Shown piece by piece: positions 45,430 to 55,475 of a stretch of 64,000 nucleotides of DNA (the stretch's first letter is position 1; each line of letters begins with the position of its first letter). This DNA is from Methylotenera versatilis 301 (GTDB lineage: Bacteria; Pseudomonadota; Gammaproteobacteria; Burkholderiales; Methylophilaceae): the NCBI RefSeq assembly GCF_000093025.1, contig NC_014207.1, forward strand, positions 2,170,001 through 2,234,000. The letters run 5' to 3'. Made by a program: the position numbers and the translations under genes. The notes under the pieces were generated by a model. It was given only the letters and a program-made list of their open reading frames with translations. It was not told the origin of the DNA and made no database searches.

Positions 45430-46449
45430 ATGGATATTTATGCCCCTTCGGCAGTTTTAAATGAACAAAACATCATTCGAGAATCAATTTCAATGCCGAA
45501 TAGTCCACAAAATAAAAACATTGGAGCGACGCTAGATAAGCTGTTTCGCTACACGACCATGTTTTTTGCTTTCCTAGTTTTCATCTTACTGTTTGGCATT
45601 ATCATTACCTTGTTAGTTGGTAGCCTGCCGGCATTAAAGATGTTCGGTGCATCTTTTTACACAAGCACGGCATGGAATCCAGTCACGATTGACTTTGGTG
45701 GTGTAGTGCCTATTTATGGTACGTTTATCACTGCTTTAATTGCCATGCTCATCGGCATTCCGGTGAGCTTTGGTATTGCCATCTTCATCACAGAACTCTC
45801 TCCCAATTGGCTTAAGCGCCCGATTGGTGTAGCTATTGAGCTATTAGCAGGTATCCCCAGTATCATTTACGGCATGTGGGGTTTATTTGTATTTGCGCCT
45901 TTGTTTGCTGACCACGTGCAACCTTGGATGAACGACAACCTTGGCGCATTGCCTTTAATCGGCGTTCTATTTCAAGGCCCACCTATGGGTATTGGCATGC
46001 TTACCGCAGGCTTCATTCTTGCGATTATGGTGATTCCATACACTGCATCAGTCATGCGAGATGTATTCGAGATTGTGCCTAGTATGCTTAAAGAATCAGC
46101 TTATGGACTAGGCTCAACCACTTGGGAAGTCATTTGGAACGTGGTGCTTCCTTACACTAAAACTGGTGTAGTTGGCGGCATTATGCTTGGTTTAGGCAGA
46201 GCGCTTGGTGAAACAATGGCGGTAACATTTGTGATTGGTAATGCGCATGAACTATCCGCTTCGCTCATGATGCCAGGTAATACCATTTCATCCGCTTTAG
46301 CTAACGAATTTACTGAAGCAGTTGGTGATGTCTACACTTCATCACTCATTACACTCGGTCTAACATTATTTGTGATTACATTTATTGTGCTGTCACTGGC
46401 TAAATTGTTATTGATACGCTTATCACTGCGTGAAGGGAAACAGTCATGA
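45430..46449 (+). CDS. pstC: Phosphate ABC transporter permease PstC
   Basis: A 339-residue inner-membrane permease. Six main helices and the EAA-loop region ([50 protein letters not shown]) identify PstC. The first 35 residues ([14 protein letters not shown]...) are a hydrophilic extension; a start at the later MPNSPQNK is possible, but GAAGGAA precedes the first ATG. The stop overlaps pstA by 4 nt. Confidence 0.95.
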   Translation: MDIYAPSAVLNEQNIIRESISMPNSPQNKNIGATLDKLFRYTTMFFAFLVFILLFGIIITLLVGSLPALKMFGASFYTSTAWNPVTIDFGGVVPIYGTFITALIAMLIGIPVSFGIAIFITELSPNWLKRPIGVAIELLAGIPSIIYGMWGLFVFAPLFADHVQPWMNDNLGALPLIGVLFQGPPMGIGMLTAGFILAIMVIPYTASVMRDVFEIVPSMLKESAYGLGSTTWEVIWNVVLPYTKTGVVGGIMLGLGRALGETMAVTFVIGNAHELSASLMMPGNTISSALANEFTEAVGDVYTSSLITLGLTLFVITFIVLSLAKLLLIRLSLREGKQS

Positions 46450-47303
46450 AAGGCCTTGATAACAAGCGCTACATGCGTCGTAAATTTGTCAACGGACTGA
46501 CGCTTAGCCTATCTGTTGCCACAGTTATATTCGCACTCACATTCTTAGTATGGATTTTATGGACATTGTTCAGCCAAGGTCTTAGCCACTTAACGCTGGA
46601 TGTATTTACTAAAATGACGCCACCACCTGGTAGCTCAGGCGGTTTGTTAAATGCTATTGTTGGTAGTTTATATATGGTGTTTTTTGCTACCGTCATTGGC
46701 ACACCTGTAGGGATACTAGCTGGAACTTATCTTTCAGAATACGGAAAATCAGGCTGGTTAGCACCAACTACTAGATTCATTAACGACATCTTATTATCAG
46801 CACCGTCGATTGTGATTGGCCTATTTGTCTATGAAGTCGCCGTGCATAGTGTTAATCACTTCTCTGGCTGGGCTGGTTCATTCGCCCTGTCACTATTAGT
46901 GATACCTGTTGTAGTACGTACCACAGAAAACATGATGTCATTGGTGCCTAGTACCTTGCGTGAAGCCGCAGCAGCGCTTGGTGCACCCTACTGGAAAGTC
47001 ATTGTGAATGTTGTATACAAATCAGCAAGAACTGGGATTCTGACAGGGCTGTTACTTGCGGTTGCACGTATCAGTGGCGAAACCGCACCACTATTATTCA
47101 CCGCGTTGAATAATCAGTTCTGGAGCACTGATATGAACCAACCAATTTCAAGTTTAGCGGTTGTGATTTTCCAATTCGCAATGAGTCCATATGAAGACTG
47201 GCAGCACCTTGCATGGGCTGGTGCATTACTCATTACCTTATTCGTGCTTGGCCTTAATATCTTGGCTCGTACGGTGTTTCGTCAAAATCAATCTCACAGT
47301 TAG
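46446..47303 (+). CDS. pstA: Phosphate ABC transporter permease PstA
   Basis: A 285-residue permease partnering PstC. It carries the EAA-like loop in [33 protein letters not shown] and about six helices. ATGA overlap with pstC indicates coupled translation. Confidence 0.95.
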   Translation: MKGLDNKRYMRRKFVNGLTLSLSVATVIFALTFLVWILWTLFSQGLSHLTLDVFTKMTPPPGSSGGLLNAIVGSLYMVFFATVIGTPVGILAGTYLSEYGKSGWLAPTTRFINDILLSAPSIVIGLFVYEVAVHSVNHFSGWAGSFALSLLVIPVVVRTTENMMSLVPSTLREAAAALGAPYWKVIVNVVYKSARTGILTGLLLAVARISGETAPLLFTALNNQFWSTDMNQPISSLAVVIFQFAMSPYEDWQHLAWAGALLITLFVLGLNILARTVFRQNQSHS

Positions 47304-47320
47304 TTTAGGATTACTTAAAT

Positions 47321-48103
47321 ATGTCCACGAGCATGTCAACGCAATCGCTTCAAGCGAAGATCTCAGCCAAAAACATGAATTTCTACTACGGTAAATTTCA
47401 TGCGCTTAAAGATATCAATATTGATATTCCAGCAAGCCAAGTGACCGCTTTCATTGGCCCATCTGGCTGCGGAAAATCAACCTTGCTACGTACGTTTAAC
47501 CGCATGTATGAGCTTTACCCTAAGCAACGTGTAGAAGGGAAAATCTTGCTTGATGGCAAAGATATTCACTCTGCCGAACAAGATTTAAATTTACTACGCG
47601 CTAAAGTTGGTATGGTTTTCCAAAAACCAACACCATTCCCGATGTCTATTTACGACAATGTGGCCTTCGGTGTGAAGCTTTACGAGAACTTATCTAAATC
47701 AGACATGAACGACCGCGTTGAGTGGGCGCTGCAAAAAGCCGCTATTTGGAATGAAGTTAAAGACAAGCTTCATCAAAGTGGTTCTGGTTTATCAGGTGGT
47801 CAACAACAGCGCTTGTGTATTGCGCGTGGCGTAGCTGTAAAGCCAAACGTATTGTTGCTTGATGAGCCGTGCTCTGCGCTAGACCCAATCTCTACAGCGC
47901 GCATTGAAGACTTGATTCATGAGTTGAAAAAAGAGTACACCATCGTTATCGTGACACATAACATGCAACAAGCTGCTCGCGTATCAGATTACACAGCTTA
48001 TATGTACTTGGGCGAACTGATGGAGTTTGATCAAACCAATACGATTTTTACGCGCCCTAGCCGTAAAGAAACAGAAGATTACATCACAGGTAAATTCGGC
48101 TAA
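47321..48103 (+). CDS. pstB: Phosphate ABC transporter ATPase PstB
   Basis: A 260-residue ATPase. Walker [10 protein letters not shown] near residue 47, signature [14 protein letters not shown] near 158, Walker [14 protein letters not shown] near 176 and switch His in VTHNMQQA. Start ATG 17 nt after pstA with an AGGA ribosome site. Two small hairpins follow near its stop (48097-48113 and 48121-48142). Confidence 0.97.
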   Translation: MSTSMSTQSLQAKISAKNMNFYYGKFHALKDINIDIPASQVTAFIGPSGCGKSTLLRTFNRMYELYPKQRVEGKILLDGKDIHSAEQDLNLLRAKVGMVFQKPTPFPMSIYDNVAFGVKLYENLSKSDMNDRVEWALQKAAIWNEVKDKLHQSGSGLSGGQQQRLCIARGVAVKPNVLLLDEPCSALDPISTARIEDLIHELKKEYTIVIVTHNMQQAARVSDYTAYMYLGELMEFDQTNTIFTRPSRKETEDYITGKFG

Positions 48104-48191
48104 CTGTTAGCCGCTCATTTGTTTGGCGGTAAGTTGCCAAACTAGTGATATTTTTTATAAGTTTTATTGAGTAAAGTTTTTAAAGGAATAA

Positions 48192-48899
48192 GTGATGGTA
48201 TCTGAACATATCTATAAACAGTACGACTCAGAATTAGAAGCTGTGCGCGCCAAAGTGCTTGAAATGGGATCGCTAGTTGAACAGCAGATTGTTGATGCTT
48301 TAGAGGCATTAACCACATCAAACGCCAAGTTAGCTAAACGAGTCATTAATAATGACCACCAAGTTAACGCGCTTGAAGTGCAAATTGACGAGGACTGCAG
48401 CCATATTATTGCTTTGCGTCAGCCAGCCGCTGGAGATTTACGCATGGTACTGATGATGATTAAAACCATTACAGACTTAGAGCGTATTGGTGATGAGGCT
48501 GCAAAAGTTGCACGCCTAGCATTAAAATCAAGCGAAACCGATCGCATGTGGACACCACGTTTTGCTGAAATCAAAACTATGGCAAACCTGACACGTGAAA
48601 TGCTACACATGTCACTAGATGCGTTTGCACGTTCAGATGCTACTAAAGTTCTGCCTATTGCACAAATGGATGAGCAAGTGGACGGTCAATACCAAATGAC
48701 CATACGTCAGCTGATTACATTTATGCTGGAAGACCCTCGCACCATTTCTATGTCATTGGAAGTATTGTTTGTATCGAAAGCGATTGAACGCATCGGCGAC
48801 CATGCAAAAAACATCTCTGAATATGTTGTGTACATGGTAAAAGGTAAAGATGTTCGCCACACCACAATAGAACAGATGGAGCAAGACGCCAACTCTTAA
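48192..48899 (+). CDS. phoU: Phosphate signalling protein PhoU
   Basis: A 235-residue double three-helix-bundle protein that links the Pst transporter to the PhoR sensor and holds the Pho regulon off when phosphate is ample. Metal-binding motifs DLERIGDEAAKVAR near residue 95 and ERIGDHAKNISEYVVYM near 199 are intact. Ends the pstSCAB-phoU operon; phoB, phoR and ppk do not follow. Confidence 0.96.
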   Translation: MMVSEHIYKQYDSELEAVRAKVLEMGSLVEQQIVDALEALTTSNAKLAKRVINNDHQVNALEVQIDEDCSHIIALRQPAAGDLRMVLMMIKTITDLERIGDEAAKVARLALKSSETDRMWTPRFAEIKTMANLTREMLHMSLDAFARSDATKVLPIAQMDEQVDGQYQMTIRQLITFMLEDPRTISMSLEVLFVSKAIERIGDHAKNISEYVVYMVKGKDVRHTTIEQMEQDANS

Positions 48900-48953
48900 C
48901 ATTCAAACCTATTAGTTCAAACCACTAGTTCACACTAGCTAATTTTATTTAGC

Positions 48954-48984
48954 GGAGTTTGGTTAACAGTAATAACCAAACTCC
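48954..48984. terminator. Candidate terminator between converging phoU and glmM
   Basis: Perfect 12-bp inverted repeat GGAGTTTGGTTA / TAACCAAACTCC with a 7-nt loop; T-rich but not continuous stretches follow on both strands. It lies midway between the two stops. Confidence 0.6.
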
Positions 48985-49004
48985 AACTAGCATTAAGTTC
49001 TTTT

Positions 49005-50360
49005 TTAGCTCGCCGCTGCCCTAACCACTTCAGCAATTTCCTCAGCCAGTTTTTGTACTAAAAAATTATCCTGGCCTTCTACCATTACTCGAATTTTAGG
49101 TTCTGTACCTGACGCTCTTAGTAGCACGCGACCTGCGCCATTTAATTCATTTTCAGCTTTTTTAACCGCATTTTGAATTTGTGGAATCTCAAGGTTCAGC
49201 TTAGTTTTAGTGGTTACATTAATAAGCACTTGCGGATAAAGTACCAGCTCGGCATTCATCTGGGTGAGGGTCTTACCGCTTTGTTTTAAAACATGCAATA
49301 CTTGCAATGCGGCGATAATCGCATCACCACTGGTGTGCTTATCTAATGTAAGAATATGACCTGAATTCTCACCACCTAATTTCCAATTATTTTCGTTTAA
49401 CAATTCCAACACATATCGATCACCCACCTTGGCGCGAGCAAATGGAATTTGATGTTTATCAAAAGCATGCTCTAATGCAAGATTAGTCATGAGTGTGCCT
49501 GCGATACCACCATTCAGCCCACCTACTGCATGCAAACCAATAGCAATAATGTAAAGTAATTGATCCCCATCCAGTAAATTACCTTGTGCATCCACCATCA
49601 TTACACGGTCACCGTCACCATCAAACGCAATACCTAAATCTGCTTGATATTCAAGCACAGCTTTTTGCAAGGCTTGCGGGTGTGTTGAGCCGACTTGCTC
49701 GTTAATATTGAGTCCATCTGGCTTATTGCCGATGCATACAATTTCTGCACCTAGTTCATGAAAAACGTTCGGTGCCACATGATAAGTCGCACCATGTGCG
49801 CAATCCAACACGATTTTTAAACCGCGCAAGTCTAAATCGTTAGGAAAAGTACTTTTACAAAACTCGATATAGCGACCTGCTGCATCATCTATACGACGTG
49901 CTTTACCAAGCTTAGCTGATTCCATCACCTGCATGGGCTTTTCAAGTTCAGCTTCAATAGCATGCTCAATATCATCGGGCAGCTTTGCGCCTTCGCTAGA
50001 GAAAAACTTGATGCCGTTATCATAAAAAGGATTATGCGATGCTGAAATAACGATGCCCGCCTGAGCTCGTAAGGCACGAGTGAGATAAGCTACCGCTGGA
50101 GTAGGCATAGGCCCAGTTAGCAATACATCTACACCGGCGGCCGACAATCCAGCTTCTAGTGCTGCTTCTAACATATAGCCAGAAATACGCGTATCTTTAC
50201 CAATTAGTACGGCAGGGTGTGCTCCCTTTGCAAGGTTATTATTCACAGAAGTAAGCACCTTACCTGCCGCATAACCTAAACGCATCACAAAGTCTGGAGT
50301 AATGGGATGTTCGCCTACCTTGCCGCGAATGCCATCAGTACCAAAGTATTTTTTACTCAT
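49005..50360 (-). CDS. glmM: Phosphoglucosamine mutase GlmM
   Basis: A 451-residue enzyme converting glucosamine-6-phosphate to glucosamine-1-phosphate for peptidoglycan and lipopolysaccharide. The phosphoserine site is in [17 protein letters not shown] near residue 103, metal-binding [12 protein letters not shown] near 242, sugar-binding GGENSGHI near 325 and the phosphate-binding [15 protein letters not shown] near 420. Length equals E. coli GlmM (445). It follows folP on the same strand, a conserved pairing. Confidence 0.97.
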   Translation of the reverse strand: MSKKYFGTDGIRGKVGEHPITPDFVMRLGYAAGKVLTSVNNNLAKGAHPAVLIGKDTRISGYMLEAALEAGLSAAGVDVLLTGPMPTPAVAYLTRALRAQAGIVISASHNPFYDNGIKFFSSEGAKLPDDIEHAIEAELEKPMQVMESAKLGKARRIDDAAGRYIEFCKSTFPNDLDLRGLKIVLDCAHGATYHVAPNVFHELGAEIVCIGNKPDGLNINEQVGSTHPQALQKAVLEYQADLGIAFDGDGDRVMMVDAQGNLLDGDQLLYIIAIGLHAVGGLNGGIAGTLMTNLALEHAFDKHQIPFARAKVGDRYVLELLNENNWKLGGENSGHILTLDKHTSGDAIIAALQVLHVLKQSGKTLTQMNAELVLYPQVLINVTTKTKLNLEIPQIQNAVKKAENELNGAGRVLLRASGTEPKIRVMVEGQDNFLVQKLAEEIAEVVRAAAS

Positions 50361-50415
50361 TATTTATCCTACTTTATTTTAGTTTTTTTAAAGCGTCTGA
50401 TTTACAGAGCTTCAT

Positions 50416-51273
50416 TTATTGAATAGCTGTCACAACTTTAAGCGCGTCAACAGTTGCTTTCACATCATGCACGCGTATGATTTTAGCGCCCTTCATTGCG
50501 GAAATCACAGAGGCAGCAATGCTTGCATATAAGCGCTGTCCTTCATCGCCACCAGTAATAGAACCAAGTACAGATTTACGTGATAATCCAACTAACAAAG
50601 GCAGACCAATTGCATTCAACTCATCCAAGTGTTGAATGAGTGCAATATTATGCGCGCGTGTTTTGCCAAAACCAAAACCAGGATCTAACAAAATACGATT
50701 TTTTACAATGCCATGTGCCAATACGGCATTCATTCTATCTACAAGAAACTGCTTAACTTCGCTCACCACATCAACATAATAGGGCTCTAACTGCATGGTT
50801 TGAGGTGTGCCTTGCATGTGCATCAAACAAACGCCTACATTGCTTTGCGTAACAATCTCTAGCGCATTCTGTTCTTGTAAAGCACGAACATCATTCACAA
50901 TGTCCGCACCCGCAGCGATAGCTTGGCGCATCACTTCGGGCTTATAGGTATCAATTGAAATAGGCACATTACAAGTCTTGCTTAAAGTTTCGATCACAGG
51001 AATCACGCGTTTGAGCTCTTCATCTAAGCTAACAACTGCAGCACCCGGGCGGGTAGATTCACCACCTATATCCAGGATATCTGCACCTTCTGCTATTAGT
51101 TTCAAAGCATGTTCGACAGCTAAATCAGTAGATGAGAATTTTCCGCCATCAGAAAAAGAGTCTGGCGTAACATTCACTATACCCATGACATGTGGTCGAT
51201 TGAGCGTAAGTGTGTACTTGCCGCATAAGAACTCATGCTGAGCATGAGGGTGTGATTGAGAGTTAGATTGCAT
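50416..51273 (-). CDS. folP: Dihydropteroate synthase FolP
   Basis: A 285-residue folate enzyme joining p-aminobenzoate to pterin pyrophosphate; target of sulfonamides. Motifs GIVNVTPDSFSDGG near residue 30, DIGGESTRPGA near 66 and IDTYKPEV near 102, with the C-terminal IRVHDVKATVDAL. It lies between ftsH and glmM as in most proteobacteria and is separated from ftsH by a terminator. Confidence 0.96.
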   Translation of the reverse strand: MQSNSQSHPHAQHEFLCGKYTLTLNRPHVMGIVNVTPDSFSDGGKFSSTDLAVEHALKLIAEGADILDIGGESTRPGAAVVSLDEELKRVIPVIETLSKTCNVPISIDTYKPEVMRQAIAAGADIVNDVRALQEQNALEIVTQSNVGVCLMHMQGTPQTMQLEPYYVDVVSEVKQFLVDRMNAVLAHGIVKNRILLDPGFGFGKTRAHNIALIQHLDELNAIGLPLLVGLSRKSVLGSITGGDEGQRLYASIAASVISAMKGAKIIRVHDVKATVDALKVVTAIQ

Positions 51274-51304
51274 AAAGCATTATACTTAAATTTTTGAACA
51301 TAAA

Positions 51305-51330
51305 AAAAGGGCTAGAAATCTAGCCCTTTT
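51305..51330 (-). terminator. Terminator of ftsH
   Basis: Perfect repeat AAAAGGGCTAGA / TCTAGCCCTTTT between ftsH and folP, with a T7 run in the leftward direction. folP therefore needs its own promoter or read-through. Confidence 0.9.
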
Positions 51331-51342
51331 CAACTTTGCCTA

Positions 51343-53238
51343 TTACTCGTTCTTGGCCGTAGGTTGCGGTGTAGGTTTTGCACCTAATCCCGCTGAGCCA
51401 GAATCGCGCGGTGGATTAGCTTTGCTTTGTGTTGGCTTTGGAGGACGCACTGCAATTCCCGCCATAATGTCATTAATTTGGTCAGCATCAATCGTTTCAT
51501 ATTCCATTAAAGCAGCTGTCATCGCTTCCACTTTATCGCGATTATCTTCTAACAACTTACGTGCAATACCGTATTGCTCATCCAAAATACGACGAATTTC
51601 TGCATCAACTTTCTGCTGCGTAGCCTCAGAAACCGTTTTTGAACTCATGCTACCAAAGAAAGAGTCTTGCTCATCACCTGCGTACACCATAATACCAAGC
51701 GCATCACTCATACCGTACTTAGTTACCATAGAGCGTGCTAGTTTAGTCGCACGTTCAAAGTCGTTTGAGGCGCCAGTAGACATTTGATGCATGAAGATTT
51801 CTTCAGCAATACGACCGCCAAATAAAATAGAAATCTCTTCCAACATTTTATCTTTATAGTTACTGATGCGGTCAAACTCTGGCAATTGCCATGTTAAGCC
51901 TAATGCCCAACCACGCGGCATAATCGTTACTTTATGTACAGGGTCTGCTTTAGGTAATAATTTAGCCACTACCGCATGACCAGACTCATGATAAGCAGTA
52001 TTACGACGCTCCTCTTCACGCATCACCATAGACTTACGCTCTGGACCCATAAAGATTTTATCTTTAGCGTCTTCAAAATCTTGCATATCTACAGTACGTT
52101 TGTTGCGGCGTGCAGCAAATAAGGCCGCTTCATTCACTAAGTTTGCTAAATCTGCACCTGAGAAGCCTGGCGTACCACGCGCTAAAATGTCTGCTTTCAC
52201 ATCCACATCAATTGGCACTTTACGCATATGCACCATCAAAATTTGCTCACGACCTTTAATATCAGGCAATGACACCATCACTTGACGGTCGAAACGACCC
52301 GGACGTAACAAGGCTTTATCTAGCACATCTGCACGGTTAGTCGCGGCAATCACAATCACGCCAGAGTTACCTTCAAAGCCATCCATTTCAACCAATAATT
52401 GGTTTAATGTTTGTTCGCGCTCATCATTACCACCACCTGTGCCAGATCCACGGCTACGGCCTACCGCATCAATCTCATCAATGAAGATGATGCATGGTGA
52501 GTTTTTCTTCGCGTTCTCAAACATATCGCGCACGCGAGATGCACCAACACCCACAAACATCTCTACGAAGTCAGAACCTGAAATAGTGAAGAACGGTACT
52601 TTTGCTTCACCCGCAATCGCACGAGCAAGCAAAGTTTTACCCGTTCCTGGAGGGCCAACCATGAGTACACCACGTGGGATACGACCACCTAGTTTTTGGA
52701 ATTTAGTTGGGTCACGTAAAAATTCTACAATTTCAGTGACTTCCTCTTTGGCTTCATCACAACCTGCAACATCAGCAAATGTTGTGGTGTTATTAGTTTC
52801 ATCTAATTGGCGCGCCTTGCTTTTTCCAAAGGAGAATGGACCACCGCCTTTGCCGCCGCCTTGCATTTGGCGCATAAAGAAAATCCAAACGCCAATTAAC
52901 AATATCATTGGGAACCATGAGACAAAAATGCTCATCAATAATGATTGTTCTTCATCTGGCTTAGCTTCAACAGTGACATTATTTTTCAATAAGTCAGAAA
53001 CTAACCAAGGGTCAGAAGGTGCAAAGGTGTTGAATTTTTTACCATCGTGCGTTGTGCCGTGCAATACGCGTCCGTCAATTTGCACTTTATCAATTTGACC
53101 ATTTTTCACTTGTTGAATAAATTGTGAGTACACAACTTGGCTATCTGCGCCATTTTTAACGCCAGACACGTTGAAAATCGCCAGCAACACCATGGCAATC
53201 GCTAACCAAATGGCAATATTCTTAAATATATTGTTCAA
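51343..53238 (-). CDS. ftsH: ATP-dependent membrane metalloprotease FtsH
   Basis: A 631-residue AAA+ protease of the inner membrane that degrades misfolded membrane proteins and regulators such as sigma-32 and LpxC. Two transmembrane helices (residues about 8-24 and 107-124) flank a periplasmic domain. The AAA module has Walker [14 protein letters not shown] near 198, Walker [14 protein letters not shown] and the SRH GRFDRQV. The zinc site is HESGHAVV near 420. The C-terminus ends in a disordered Pro/Lys-rich tail. Confidence 0.97.
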   Translation of the reverse strand: MNNIFKNIAIWLAIAMVLLAIFNVSGVKNGADSQVVYSQFIQQVKNGQIDKVQIDGRVLHGTTHDGKKFNTFAPSDPWLVSDLLKNNVTVEAKPDEEQSLLMSIFVSWFPMILLIGVWIFFMRQMQGGGKGGGPFSFGKSKARQLDETNNTTTFADVAGCDEAKEEVTEIVEFLRDPTKFQKLGGRIPRGVLMVGPPGTGKTLLARAIAGEAKVPFFTISGSDFVEMFVGVGASRVRDMFENAKKNSPCIIFIDEIDAVGRSRGSGTGGGNDEREQTLNQLLVEMDGFEGNSGVIVIAATNRADVLDKALLRPGRFDRQVMVSLPDIKGREQILMVHMRKVPIDVDVKADILARGTPGFSGADLANLVNEAALFAARRNKRTVDMQDFEDAKDKIFMGPERKSMVMREEERRNTAYHESGHAVVAKLLPKADPVHKVTIMPRGWALGLTWQLPEFDRISNYKDKMLEEISILFGGRIAEEIFMHQMSTGASNDFERATKLARSMVTKYGMSDALGIMVYAGDEQDSFFGSMSSKTVSEATQQKVDAEIRRILDEQYGIARKLLEDNRDKVEAMTAALMEYETIDADQINDIMAGIAVRPPKPTQSKANPPRDSGSAGLGAKPTPQPTAKNE

Positions 53239-53394
53239 AATATCGTTCCTTTTTTTGAAAGGGAATTATCTTATGTAGCTAATTCACTACTTTATGACTA
53301 CTTGTTTAATTCACTACTTGCTAATTTTATAGTTACTATATTACGCTTTTTACAAAAATTGTCTTTAGGATTAACCATAAAATAGCGCTCTTGA

Positions 53395-54015
53395 TTATGG
53401 TTTACGCCCTAGTCCTAACAAATACACTTCGCTACTTCTGCCACGGGACGCTTTGGGTTTACGCGTCACGACTTTATCAAAGATCGTCCGCATATTTTTT
53501 ACAATGTCGTCAAAACCTTCGCCTATAAATACCTTGACCAAAAAATTGCCACTTGGTTTCAGCCATTCTTTACTAAACTCTAAGGCCAACTCAGTTAAAT
53601 ATGCTGCGCCAGCCTGGTCAACAATAGTTATACCTGACATATTGGGTGCCATATCGGCAATTACAAGGTCTACTTGCTTGCCATTTAAACTTTTTTCCAA
53701 TATTTCGAGTATGGTTTCTTCACGAAAATCGCCTTGAATAAACTCCACACCTTTAATTGGCTCCATTTCCAGCAAATCTAAAGCAATAATACGTCCCTGA
53801 CCCTTTAATCGCTGAACGGCTACTTGCGACCAACTGCCTGGGGTTGAGCCTAAGTCTACGATAGTCATACCCGGCTTAATCAGCTTGTCTTTATCGTCTA
53901 TCTCTGTAAGCTTATAGGCTGCGCGCGCTCTATAGCCTTCTTTTTGCGCACGTTTTACAAATTCATCATTGATATGTTCGTGCATCCAAGCTTTGCTGGA
54001 AGGTTTTAGTTTCAT
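53395..54015 (-). CDS. rlmE: 23S rRNA 2'-O-methyltransferase RlmE (FtsJ/RrmJ)
   Basis: A 206-residue methyltransferase that modifies U2552 of 23S rRNA with S-adenosylmethionine. The SAM-binding motif is VDLGSTPGSWSQVAV near residue 53, with DLLEMEP and VIADMAPNMSG; the K-D-K-E catalytic residues fit (Lys near 38, Asp near 124, Lys near 164). Followed by ftsH, as in E. coli rrmJ-ftsH. Divergent from yhbY. Confidence 0.96.
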   Translation of the reverse strand: MKLKPSSKAWMHEHINDEFVKRAQKEGYRARAAYKLTEIDDKDKLIKPGMTIVDLGSTPGSWSQVAVQRLKGQGRIIALDLLEMEPIKGVEFIQGDFREETILEILEKSLNGKQVDLVIADMAPNMSGITIVDQAGAAYLTELALEFSKEWLKPSGNFLVKVFIGEGFDDIVKNMRTIFDKVVTRKPKASRGRSSEVYLLGLGRKP

Positions 54016-54071
54016 CTGTTAAACTGCTCGCCTATATAAATCAATAAGATAACTCAAGAAGACATACCGCC

Positions 54072-54365
54072 GTGAACTCAAAACAAATTAGCTACTTACG
54101 TGGCCTTGCACACAATTTAAATCCAGTTGTTATGATAAGTAATAAAGGCTTATCAGAGGCTGTTTTAAAAGAAATTAACCTGAACTTAGATGCACATGAA
54201 CTGATTAAGATTAAAGTTGCGGGTGATGATAGAGAATTACGTGCCCAATTGTTGGTAGATATTTGCGCACAAACTAACGCAATTGTAGTACATCACATTG
54301 GAAAACAATTAGTGGTTTATAGAAAATCAGCTACTAAGCCAAAAATTGTTGTTCCAACAAAATAG
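54072..54365 (+). CDS. yhbY: Ribosome assembly RNA-binding protein YhbY (CRM domain)
   Basis: A 97-residue protein that is one CRM domain, bound to pre-50S particles in E. coli. It has the family's LRGLAHNLNPVVMISNKGLSEAVLKEIN and the GxxG-like loop near residue 25, then ELIKIKVAG. Divergent from rlmE with 56 nt between, a conserved betaproteobacterial arrangement. Confidence 0.94.
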   Translation: MNSKQISYLRGLAHNLNPVVMISNKGLSEAVLKEINLNLDAHELIKIKVAGDDRELRAQLLVDICAQTNAIVVHHIGKQLVVYRKSATKPKIVVPTK

Positions 54366-54371
54366 TGCTTG

Positions 54372-54402
54372 ATATAGAAGCGTTTTTGAATCGCTTCTAT
54401 AT
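54372..54402. terminator. Candidate bidirectional terminator
   Basis: Inverted repeat ATATAGAAGCG / CGCTTCTATAT with a 9-nt loop, between convergent yhbY and the DUF4149 gene. The T-run is weak, so confidence is moderate. Confidence 0.55.
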
Positions 54403-54424
54403 AGTCACTTAACTTCAAAACTAG

Positions 54425-54871
54425 CTATTTTTTCACAACCACCACAAAACCTAACAAGCATTGCACCACATAAGCAATGCTTGCCACGCCGTGCCAAGCT
54501 TTAAATCGATTAGCAAACACGCTTTGCATCACGTCTGCAGGAAAGGCATCCGCCTTTAGCTGCGCCAATATCGGTTGAATACCAAAATGCCCAGCCAGTA
54601 CTAACAACAACATCACAAACAATGCCCAAAAGTAGGACTGTTTCAGCGCCTGTGTACCATGACCTAGCAAACGGTGAATCAGCAGATAAAATGCTGAGAA
54701 CAAACCTAAGTAAGACACATAGGTAAAAAATTGCCCCGCCAGCTGACCTGCTAATTGATGATCTTCCAGAGTGTGAAATAGCGAATATGCAACTGCGCCC
54801 GTTGTCCACAACGCGCCGACCCAGAAAGTGATCAGTATCAAACTAAATTTATCTAGCCAATGATTTGTCAT
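54425..54871 (-). CDS. DUF4149 integral membrane protein
   Basis: A 148-residue protein with four transmembrane helices (LILITFWVGALWTTGAVAYSLF, FFTYVSYLGLFSAFYLLIH, FWALFVMLLLVLAGHFGI, GVASIAYVVQCLLGFVVVV), matching the DUF4149/TMEM205-like family of unknown function. Start overlaps the greA stop by one base (TAATG), so it is coupled to greA; this pairing is common in betaproteobacteria. Confidence 0.88.
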   Translation of the reverse strand: MTNHWLDKFSLILITFWVGALWTTGAVAYSLFHTLEDHQLAGQLAGQFFTYVSYLGLFSAFYLLIHRLLGHGTQALKQSYFWALFVMLLLVLAGHFGIQPILAQLKADAFPADVMQSVFANRFKAWHGVASIAYVVQCLLGFVVVVKK

Positions 54872-55353
54872 TAGATATATTGCACTTCTAGAATTTCATA
54901 TTCTTTAACGCCACCGGGTGCCATCACTTCGGCGACATCGCCTTCTGACTTACCGATTAAACCACGTGAAATCGGTGAACTCACTGAAATTTTACCATTT
55001 TTAATATCGGCTTCATCGTCACCAACAATTTGATAGGTGATGATGCTACCGCTATCTAAATCTTCGATTCTAACGGTTGAGCCAAATACACAGCGGCCAT
55101 CAGCATGCAGCGTTGATGGATCAATAATCATGGCATTTGAAAGCTTAGCTTCAACTTCAGCAATGCGACCTTCAATAAAGCTTTGGCGTTCTTTAGCCGC
55201 CTCGTATTCAGCGTTTTCAGATAGATCGCCCTGCGCACGCGCTTCTGCAATGGCCTGAATGACCCATGGTCGATCTACGCTGCGCAAGCGCAAAAGCTCC
55301 TCTTTTAGTTGCTCTGCGCCTTTAACGGTAACGGGTATTTGGGTAACTGCCAT
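54871..55353 (-). CDS. greA: Transcription elongation factor GreA
   Basis: A 160-residue factor that rescues backtracked RNA polymerase by transcript cleavage. The N-terminal coiled coil carries the two conserved acidic residues at its tip ([18 protein letters not shown]) and the C-terminal FKBP-like domain ends with [14 protein letters not shown]. It is followed by a coupled DUF4149 gene and preceded by carB, separated by a terminator. Confidence 0.96.
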   Translation of the reverse strand: MAVTQIPVTVKGAEQLKEELLRLRSVDRPWVIQAIAEARAQGDLSENAEYEAAKERQSFIEGRIAEVEAKLSNAMIIDPSTLHADGRCVFGSTVRIEDLDSGSIITYQIVGDDEADIKNGKISVSSPISRGLIGKSEGDVAEVMAPGGVKEYEILEVQYI

Positions 55354-55396
55354 ATTGCTAAACCTTATCTAAAATCTATTAAGCTAAAAAAATAAA

Positions 55397-55417
55397 CCAC
55401 ACTCATACAGAGTGTGG
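55397..55417 (-). terminator. Terminator of carB
   Basis: CCACACT / AGTGTGG hairpin with a 7-nt loop; in the leftward direction it is followed by TTTATTTTTTTAG. A second CACACT-type repeat lies just upstream (near 55428-55450). It insulates greA from the car operon. Confidence 0.82.
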
Positions 55418-55475
55418 CTTTTAAAACACACACTAAAAAATTAAGTGTGGTTATGAATTAAAAATCTAGTGTATT

